NCBI GenBank assembly: GCA_009809945.1
Contig: WTPW01000067.1
Coordinates: forward strand, 605,026-669,025
Length of the DNA: 64,000 bases
DNA from: Gigaspora margarita
Taxonomy: Eukaryota; Glomeromycota; Glomeromycetes; Diversisporales; Gigasporaceae
Direction: 5' to 3'
Position numbers and translations under genes: made by a program
Part shown: piece after piece, positions 56,902-64,000 of the stretch
Position numbering within the stretch: position 1 is the stretch's first letter
Layout: every line of letters starts with the position of its first letter
Notes under the pieces: model-generated
What the model was told of the DNA's origin: nothing
Databases searched by the model: none
The model's input: the letters and a program-made list of their open reading frames with translations, nothing else

Positions 56902-59317
56902 TAAATATCACCTTAATGTAGAGATTTTTTCAAGTATTAAATCTATTAAATATCTCTACAAATATGTTTATAAGGAACAGGATAGAGTATTAATATCTTT
57001 AAAATATCCACAGGATGAAATTGAAAAATATATTAATGCAAGATATGTTTCTGCATCTGAAGGAATTTGGAGACTATTTGATTTTGGTTTATAAGATAGA
57101 TTACATACTATTGTAAGACTTTCAGTACATTTGAAAGGCCAACAACAAGTTCCTTTTGATCCAACAGAACAAACAAAATCTGTTAAAAAAGCCGCTAAAG
57201 AAGAAAAATATACAAAGTTAACAAGATATTTTGAGCTTTGTAAAAAAATCCTGATCATGAATTAATTTAAAATTTGAGATATATAGATATTCCAAAGTAC
57301 TTTAGATGGAATAGAAAAAAGTGGCAAAAAAGAAAAAGAGGTAGTAAAAAAGTCATTTCTCGAATGTATTTTACTAATCTAAAAGATACTGAGAGGTTTT
57401 ACTTAAGAGTTTTATTAAATATAAGACGTGGTATAAAATCATTTAAAGATTTAAGAACTATAGATAGTATAGAATATAGTTCTTATAAATCTGCAGCATT
57501 TCAACTTGGTTTAATTGATAATAATAGTGAATATGATGCTTGCCTTGCAGAGAGTGCAAATTATAAAATGCCTTCACAACTAAGATATTTATTTGCCTTT
57601 TTATTAGTTTATCATCAACCTGTGAATATCAGAGAACTTTGGAAAAAATATTTTGATTATCTAATTGAAGATTTTATACTTCAAAAAGATGATAAAGATT
57701 TAGCTATTACAAAAGCATTGGTGTTTATTAAAAAATATTTAATTCAAAATGGAATGGCTATTTCAGATTTTCCAGAACTTCCACTAATTAATTATGCTTT
57801 ATTAGAAGAAGATCAACAATAAAATATATTAATTGCTAAAGAACAAAATTATGATCAAGAAGAAATTAATACAACTTTATTAAATAAAATAGTTTAAATT
57901 TTGATCAACAAAGAATATATAATGAAATTAAAAAACAATAATAGGTAGCTTGAAAACCCTTTATTTTTTGTCAATGGGCCTTGAGAAACTGGAAAACCAT
58001 TTTTATATAATTTGATCTTGGTCTATATAAGATCAACAAATAATAGAATCACAATTGCTATAGCATCATTAGGAATTGCTGCTTTATTAATAAGTAGTAG
58101 AAGAACTGCTCATTCAAGATTCAAAATTCCATTAAAATTAGATCCAAATTCTACTTTGAACATTGAAAAGCAATCTGAATTAGCTAAATTAATTCAAAAT
58201 GCTATTGCTATTTTATGGGATGAAGTACCAATGATGCACAAATTTGCATTTGAAGCAGTTGACAGAACTTTTAAAGATTTAATGAACAATGATTTACCTT
58301 TTGAAGGAAAGCTTATGATTCTTGGTAGTGATTTTAGACAAATTTTACCTGTAGTAGTTTGAGGCACATGTCCTCAAATTATTGATGCATGTTTAAAATC
58401 TTCAGATCTTTGAAAAGATTTTACAACTATGCAATTAACTATTAATATAAGAGTTCAACAACAAGATAATATTGAACAAAAAAACTTTGTTGACTTTTTA
58501 TTACAAGTTGGTGAAGGAAAAATACCAACACATTCTGATATTGATGAAGATTATATTAAATTGCCTGATGATATAGTCTTGGATAGTGAAGATATTAATA
58601 ATTTAATATTAGAGATCTTTGTTGATATTAATATAAACTATTATAATCATAACTATATCAAAAATAGGGCAATCCTTACAACAAAAAATGTGGATGTTGA
58701 TGATATTAATCAACAAATTCTTACTAAAATTCCTGATACTAAGGAATTTGAATATTTATCTGCTGATTCAGTTGAGATTAAAGATCAAGGTGATCAAAGT
58801 CTTATCCTGTTGAATTTTTAAATACTCTAACACTAAGTGGAATGCCACCTTATTATTTAATTCTAAAAAAAAAGTACCTGTTATTCTTTTACATAATCTT
58901 GATCCAACAAAATTAATGATTAAAATTGTTACAAATTTCTTCTGGATGCTGAGATCTTAACAGGAGTCAACAAAGCAAAAAGAACTAAAATTGGCATTAT
59001 CTAATTCTGACCTTCTATTCCAATTAGTAAGAAGACAATTTCCAATTAAATTATCTTTTGCAATGACAATTAACAAAGCTCAAGGTCAAACAATTTCTAT
59101 TATGGGATTATATTGCCCAAATCTATTTTTGTACATAGGCAATTATATGTAGCTTTGTCAAGAGTCCAATCAAAAGATAAAATTAAAGTCTTAGTTGTAA
59201 ATGGTCATATAGAAAGAAAAGAGAATATATATACAAGAAATGTTGTATATAAGAAAATTTTTGTATAATACTTTTATAGATAATAGATTTGTATAAGGTG
59301 AGTATGGGTATTATGAC

Positions 59318-60276
59318 TAGGGCTATTAAGTGGTCCAACTCAAACCGATGGACCGCCAGTCCGTCCTAGGACCGGGACAGTCCTGTCTTTTTTGGGACGG
59401 ACCGAAAAGACCGTCAGTCCTAATACAGTGACACTTATTATTAAATCATAAATTATAGATAAAATCGTAATCTGATTCTGTGATTTTTTGAGATATTTAA
59501 CATGTACGCAATAAATGAAATATCTAACTATAGTTGTGAAAAAACTTTTTACTGAGTTGACATAAAGTCATAGAATAGGTTAAGCAAATAACTGGTCTAA
59601 ATTTGGAAAAACTGAATTTCTTATGGCGTAAATCAGGTGTAGAGCTGTTAATCAGTTCGAATAAAACTGCCAGTCCTGCAGTCTGTCTTAGGACTGGGAA
59701 TTCTAATCTTTATAGGGCAGACCAAAAAGACTATTGGTGTTAATATAGTTAGTATTAAATTATTGTAACGAACATATATAACCTAATTTTTTGACTTATT
59801 GGGTTCAGATTATTAGCACAATTATAAATATACATTATATGTAAAGTTGATTTTTAGAGACTTAGACAACGATAATAAATTTAAAATTTAAATTGGATTT
59901 TTTCTTAATTATAATAACTGGTTTTCTTTAACAAGAATTAGATATACAAATCTAATATTTTTATGATTGTCTAGATTTCTTCAGGACAGGATTGTCGTCA
60001 CTAATAATAATAGACAGATTTAAACATTGTTAGATGTAGCTTTAATGCAATTAAAACGAGTAATAAACTAATAATTTGAATGAGTCTATAATAATAACAT
60101 GTAATAATACATAATAATTAACATGTTGGTGTAATTTATGTAGCATCTAATAATCAGTTCGTCCAGTCTCATACTGATCAGTCCTAATCGGTCCTGGACC
60201 ACAGTCCGGTCCAACTTTCTAAAAGAACGCCAGTCTTTGGACCAAGACGGACCGGACGGACTGATTAACAGCCCTA
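59318..60276. mobile_element. 959-bp hAT-like element
   Basis: TAGGGCTATTAAGTGGTCC and inverted TAGGGCTGTTAATCAGTCC; ATTATGAC repeated exactly at 59310-59317 and 60277-60284. Subterminal GGTCC / GGACC, GTCCGTC motifs are abundant at both ends. The AT-rich middle has no frame. It inserted 16 bp inside the TIR of the surrounding element. Confidence 0.92.
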
Positions 60277-60310
60277 ATTATGACGCAGTACCAATTATGA
60301 TGCACATGTG

Positions 60311-60416
60311 ATATCTTGTGATCCAGTAATCAGAATCAGATGATTTTACTACCATTCGATTCGTCTCGATGAGACGAATCGAATCATCTGATTCTGATCA
60401 CTGGATCACAAGATAT
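60311..60416. repeat. 106-bp near-perfect palindrome
   Basis: ATATCTTGTGATCCAGTAAT pairs with ATCACTGGATCACAAGATAT, continuing through TTCGATTCGTCTCGATGAGA at the centre. Related palindromes lie at 61698 and 61885, and one half at 22100. Confidence 0.9.
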
Positions 60417-60572
60417 TGATGGCTAAATAAATAATTAAAATTTTAATTTTTAAGCTTTAATAAAACCTAATCGTAGAATGTTTATAGTGGCTTTTTTTAT
60501 TAAATAAATCGATTTTTATTATTAAGACAATTTTGTTCGTCATAACAAATTCTAGTTACCTCAAAATTTTCA

Positions 60573-60920
60573 TAAAAATTGGATAATTTTTTACTAATAG
60601 TCATTTGTAAAAAATCTTATTGCGTCATAATAGATTCTTTGGGTACAAAAAAGTATTTTATAAAAATCAATTAATAAAAAATTATCTGATTTTTATGAAA
60701 ATTTNNNNNNNNNNNNNNNNNNNNNNNNNNNNNNNNNNNNNNNNNNNNNNNNNNNNNNNNNNNNNNNNNNNNNNNNNNNNNNNNNNNNTAAAAATTGGAT
60801 AATTTTTTACTAATAGTCATTTGTAAAAAATCTTATTGCGTCATAATAGATTCTTTGGGTACAAAAAAGTATTTTATAAAAATCAATTAATAAAAAATTA
60901 TCTGATTTTTATGAAAATTT
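60573..60920. other. Assembly gap flanked by identical 132-bp copies
   Basis: 84 N (60705-60788) lie between 60573-60704 and 60789-60920, which are identical throughout. The 132-bp sequence is itself inverted at its ends (CATAAAAATTGGATAATTTT / AAAATTATCTGATTTTTATG). This is what two unmerged, overlapping contig ends would give. Confidence 0.95.
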
Positions 60921-61037
60921 AGAGATAAGTAGAAAATATAATGATGAATAAAATTGTCTTATTAATGAAGATCGATTTACTTATAAAAAAATTTTCTGAC
61001 AATGCATCAAAGTTATTTTTTTAGTCTTTTAAATTTT

Positions 61038-61685
61038 AATTGATAATTTGCCTATCAACTGAAGAATAGGCGAAATGTGGCGTGCTTCCATCAAAACCTT
61101 TTCTTATTAAGATAACGATACATGCCCACTAATTAAAAGTTGTAGAGCTCGTCGAGGCGCATCTAACGGTAGTTAGATCATTCAAATCGGCCCAGTGGAT
61201 GGCGAGATATCGTCAAAAAACGATTGGCCGACTAAATAAAATCTCTACGTAAACAATGTTTGCTTACATAGAGATTTTATATAGTCGGCCAATCATTTTT
61301 CGATGATATCTCACCATCCACTGGGCCGATTTGGATGATCTATCTACCGTTAGATGCGCCTTGACGAGCTCTACAACTTTCAATTAGTGGGCATGTATCA
61401 TTAACTTAGTAAGAAAAGGTTTTAATGGAAGCACGCCACATTTCGCCTATAGTGATTTTCATGTGATTTCCGTCACGGATTTTTATATAGTCAGCCAATC
61501 GTTTTTCGATGATATCTCGCCATCCACTGGGCTGATTTGGATGATCTAACCACCGTTAGATGCGTCTCGACGAGCTCTACAACTTCCAATTAGTGGACAT
61601 GTATCGTTAACTTAGTAGGAAAAAATATTAGATGGAAGCACGCCACATTTCGCCTATTCTCCAGTTGACAGGCAGATTATCAATT
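61038..61685. mobile_element. Long palindromic element with an extra half-arm
   Basis: 61069-61449 is a palindrome whose arms begin GGCGAAATGTGGCGTGCTTC; a further right arm (61450-61665) repeats the same core. The outermost ATTGATAATTTGCCTATCAA is mirrored at 61660-61687. The core is shared with the element at 43131-44204. Confidence 0.8.
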
Positions 61686-61697
61686 AATCTTTTATTG

Positions 61698-61817
61698 CTT
61701 ATAACTTGTGATGTAGTGATTAGAATAAAATGATTTTAGTACCATTCAACTCGTCTCATTAAGACGAATCGAATGGCACCAAAATCGTTTGATTCTGATT
61801 GATAGATCACAATATAT
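61698..61817. repeat. Palindrome of the 60311 family
   Basis: Arms with GATTAGAATAAAATGATTTT and TCGTTTGATTCTGATTGATA around AACTCGTCTCATTAAGACGA; more diverged than the 60311 copy. Confidence 0.75.
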
Positions 61818-61884
61818 TGCATGTGGTCATAATTGGTACACGTACAATAATTTGTTGATTTTTTAGCTTTTATTTTAATTTGCA

Positions 61885-62000
61885 ATATCGCGTGATCTAG
61901 TGATCAGAATCGAACGATTTTGGTACCATTCGATTCGTCTTGATGTGACGAATCGAATGATACCAAAAACGTTCGATTCTGACTCTTAGATCATGTGATA
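61885..62000. repeat. Palindrome of the 60311 family
   Basis: ATATCGCGTGATCTAGTGAT and GATTCTGACTCTTAGATCAT arms around ATTCGATTCGTCTTGATGTG. Confidence 0.78.
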
Positions 62001-62049
62001 ACGGCCATAAAATTTAGCTGCGTTATAATACCCATACTCACCTTATATT

Positions 62050-62440
62050 TGCATATTTTTTATATATATTTTTATTTATTTTGTATATATTTTAGAATTT
62101 GTATATATTTAAAAGTTTATTATATAGTTTGTATATATTTTAAAAGTATTTTTATTTAACTAATTTAATTTGTATATAGTTTTTAAAAGTCAAGTAGTAT
62201 TTTTATTTAATTAATTTTGATTTGTATATAATTTTAAAACTACTATTTATAGTTACTTAATTTTTTGTATATAATTTTTAAAACTACTATTTATATTTAT
62301 TTAATTTGTATATAGTTTTAAAAGTATTATTCTTTAATTAATTTGTATATAATTTTAAATATACTATTATTTAATTTAATTAATTTGTAAATAGTTTAAA
62401 AGTATAATTATTTAATTTAACTTATATTTATAATTAATAA
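62050..62440. repeat. Degenerate TTTGTATATAGTTTTAAAAG repeats
   Basis: TTTGTATATAGTTTTAAAAG followed by TATTATTTAATTAA recurs every 40-55 bp, about eight times. Simple-sequence filler in the 3' part of the coding Helitron. Confidence 0.75.
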
Positions 62441-62800
62441 AAATAATATATATACCTTTAATCTAATAATCATGAAACCTAAAATAATCCTAAGGCCTAA
62501 AGGTTAGGGTTAGAGTTAGTTTTCATTATGTTGAGTTTTGAGGAGGGTTTTAATATATATACCTTTAATCTAATAATCATGAGACCTAAAATAACCATTA
62601 GGTTTAAAGGTTAGGTTAGGGTTAGTTCTTTTTATGTTAAGCTTTGGGTGGGTTTAATATATATACCTTTAATCTAATATTCATGAGGCCCTAACTTAAC
62701 CATAAGGGCTAAAGGTTAGGATTAGGGTCAGTTTTCATTATATTGAGTTTTGAGAGGAGTTTAATATATATATAACTTTAATCTAATAATTATGAGATTT
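62440..62800. repeat. ~110-bp tandem repeat, three copies and a part
   Basis: Each unit runs TATATACCTTTAATCTAATA, ATCATGARRCCTAAAATAA, AAGGTTAGGGTTAG, TTTTCATTATGTTGAG, TTTTGAGGAGGGTTTAA. Differences are few, so the expansion is recent. Confidence 0.85.
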
Positions 62801-62939
62801 AAAATTATACTATTATGTAAAATATATAAACTAATATCTAATTAAATACAAAACTAAAATATAAAAAACAATTAAAAACTAAAGTAAAGAAAAAATTAAA
62901 ACCTCTAGCCCGTGGCAATGCCTGGGCCCTCAGACCTAG

Positions 62940-63893
62940 TTAATACACTAAAATGTGAGTCTGTATCACTATTTGAGCTTGGGTTATGCTTTTTTTTATT
63001 AATAATTTTATAGATTCTTGCTAAGCAGGGACCTCTATTTAAAATTATTAAAAACAAAAAGCTCAACACAAACTTAAATATTGAAGAAGAATTGTTTTTA
63101 GTAAATTGTGAATAAAAATTTTCTTTTAATATTAAGATTTTTTCTTTAATATTTTTACTCTCCACTTCCCCCACTTACTCACCTTTAAAAAAAATCTTAA
63201 AAATTCTTACCCTTCACCTTCCCAACTCACCTACTCTTAAAAAAATTCTTACTTGGGCACTGACCCTTAAAAATTTTTCAAACTCCAATCAAGAATAGAA
63301 ATCAGATTTTATGAATGTGTGGATTACACAAACATTCAAACTCTGAAGGACCAGGCCCGAATCGGGTTCAAGAACCAAGATTGGTTTCAAATGAACCAAA
63401 ATTGGGTTCAAATAACTAAGATTGGATTAAGATTTTTTAAACTCTAACCAAAGATAGAGGACAGTTTTTGTATTCCCATGAAACTGATTGTATTATACAA
63501 AAATTCAAACTCTGCTGTCCCGGGTTCGGATCAGGTTCATTTGAACCAAGACCGGGTTCATTTGAACCAAAACCAGGTTCATTTGAACCAAGACCGGGTT
63601 CATTTGAACCTAGACCGGGTTCATGTGAACCAAGACCGGGTTCATTTGAACCAAGACTAGGCTTATTTGAACCAAGACCAGGTTTATTTGAACCAAGACT
63701 AGGCTTATTTGAACCAAGACCAGGTTTATTTGAACCAAGACCGGGTTTATTTGAACCAAGACCAGGTTCATTTGAACCAAGACCAGGTTCAAGAATCAGG
63801 ATCAGGTTCATTTGAACAAGGATCAGGTTTACCTAACCACAAATAAAAAATAAACTTTCTAGCCCGCAGCAATACCTAGGCACCTAATACTAG
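62940..63893 (+). mobile_element. Helitron copy 11 (non-autonomous)
   Basis: Head TTAATACACTAAAATGTGAG (TC changed to TT) with the 5' stem-loop at about 62990-63060; ends GCAATACCTAGGCACCTAATACTAG in pieces, followed by TC. It holds the longest minisatellite. Confidence 0.8.
63530..63810. repeat. 21-bp minisatellite in copy 11
   Basis: About 13 units of GGTTCATTTGAACCAAGACC plus G. Open frames on three readings (GSFEPRP, LNQDRVH, GLGSNEP repeats) come from the 21-bp period and partial self-complementarity. Confidence 0.92.
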
Positions 63894-64000
63894 TCAATAT
63901 ACTAAACTATGATTCTCCATCACTAATTGAGCTTATATTATGTTTTTGTTTTATTAATTTTATATAGTGGTCCCTTGTGAAGCAGGAACCTCTATCTAAA
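63894..64000 (+). mobile_element. Helitron copy 12, cut by window edge
   Basis: TCAATATACTAAACTATGAT head and stem-loop (GGTCCCTTGTGAAGCAGGAA); continues beyond the window. Confidence 0.78.

Larger units (their letters stand above)
53040..59270 (+). pseudogene. Helitron Rep/Pif1-type helicase relic
   Basis: Fragments in order, in changing frames: RAYNQIFAFTSIG (53725), FSQIYFYDSDNFENQLNRRHE (in a frame near 53860), RDIIIKRHDDKFQRISEL (54163), REFAAYRFMIR (55165), LFQQYIVDKFVKYES (55241), ILSSSFTGSTRYYQQLYQD (55411), TCNPKWPEI (split), FQKRELPYSHI (55867), HGPCG..NPSPLCIVDRKCSK, YLYKYVYK (56951), LSVHLKGQQQVPF, RTAHSRFKIPLK, WDEVPMMHK (58217), LGSDFRQILPVV and FAMTINKAQGQTISIMGLY (59060). These are the nicking (HUH/Y2) and SF1 helicase parts of Helitron proteins. 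HUH reads Y-S-H, and Walker A reads GP*ETGKP with a stop at 57982. Many stops and frameshifts; the ancestral stop is near 59268. The block 54340-55130 is acidic/basic low complexity. Confidence 0.88.
59294..62045. mobile_element. 2.75-kb TA-flanked element with nested MITEs
   Basis: Ends TAAGGTGAGTATGGGTATTA and the same inverted at 62045, with TA outside. Once the hAT-like insertion at 59318 is set aside, the TIR extends to about 28 bp with one mismatch (..ATTATGACGCAG / ..ATTATAACGCAG). The inside is a collection of palindromes plus an assembly gap; no transposase. Confidence 0.78.
51985..62939 (+). mobile_element. Helitron copy 10, formerly autonomous
   Basis: TCAATATATTATAGCCCG head with the 5' stem-loop (about 52040-52105), a body block like the short copies (52220-52440), the Rep/helicase relic, and the 3' end GCCCGTGGCAATGCCTGGGC hairpin...CAGACCTAG|T. 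Net of the insertions at 55525, 56239 and 59294 it is about 7.3 kb. Shared ends and orientation mark it as the likely source of enzymes for the short copies. Confidence 0.8.
37392..63893 (+). repeat. Head-to-tail tandem Helitron array
   Basis: Eleven complete copies plus a twelfth cut by the window edge follow one another without spacers. Heads are TCTACTACATCTAAGG or TCAATAYACTAAA (one is TTTACTAC, one TTAATACAC). Tails are a short hairpin, then CTAACACTAG. The base before the first copy is A and the base after each CTAG is the T of the next head. TC..hairpin..CTRR ends, insertion between A and T and tandem rolling-circle products are established Helitron features. The internal minisatellites and copy boundaries are described per copy. 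Confidence 0.82.

Noticed and set aside
63437..63815. Overlapping 115- and 124-codon frames
   Set aside because: The same 21-bp minisatellite effect; the frames overlap on opposite strands and end within non-coding Helitron tail sequence.
37392..63893. CRISPR array, because of regularly spaced short repeats
   Set aside because: Eukaryotic context, no unique spacers of fixed size, no cas genes; the 21-bp units are contiguous minisatellites.

Overview
The window looks like nuclear DNA of an arbuscular mycorrhizal fungus (Glomeromycotina, most like Rhizophagus irregularis). It is extremely AT-rich, genes are sparse and split by short GT..AG introns, and the families present (F-box/LRR, Kelch with a membrane anchor, TPR and kinase relics, Rep/Helicase Helitrons) match my recollection of that lineage. 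The species was not confirmed by any search. Only two genes look intact: an F-box/leucine-rich-repeat protein (27821-29209, +) and a five-exon Kelch-repeat membrane protein (31747-34248, -).

Left third (1-24900). A tandem array of alternating palindromes (2560-2709 and 9515-10535) is interrupted by a 6.8-kb insertion (2711-9514, TTAT at both edges). That insertion holds a tRNA-headed SINE with a 15-bp target duplication (2736-3519). It also holds a 4.1-kb DNA transposon (3658-7748) with inverted ends and a perfect 8-bp target duplication. The transposon encloses one decayed gene with an N-terminal CxxxxC/CxxH finger, a D..D..E-like core and a C-terminal RING-like finger. Further on are a second SINE (11335-11842), a TPR-repeat pseudogene split by a MITE (15575-16870, -), a kinase-family pseudogene that has lost its middle (23953-24900, -), many TIR/palindrome elements, and a dispersed ~110-115-bp satellite-like repeat.

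Right part (37392-64000). This is one continuous head-to-tail array of at least eleven Helitron copies, all in + orientation. The outermost left copy is preceded by A. Copies start TC (or a decayed form), end CTAG after a hairpin, and the next copy begins directly. Most are short non-autonomous units with 21-bp minisatellites. One (51985-62939) carries the decayed Rep/Pif1-type helicase gene (53040-59270), with a damaged HUH motif and a broken Walker A. Other transposons have landed in the array in nested fashion: hAT-like elements with 8-bp duplications, TA-flanked pogo/mariner-like elements, a probable solo LTR, and a second member of the TTAT family.

Because copies are duplicated, several insertions have a paralogous empty site within the window. 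Where a MITE splits a coding relic, taking it and one target duplication out rejoins a known protein motif. The region therefore reads as a stratified record of mobile-element activity between two host genes. One assembly gap (60705-60788) is flanked by identical 132-bp sequences and is probably artificial.
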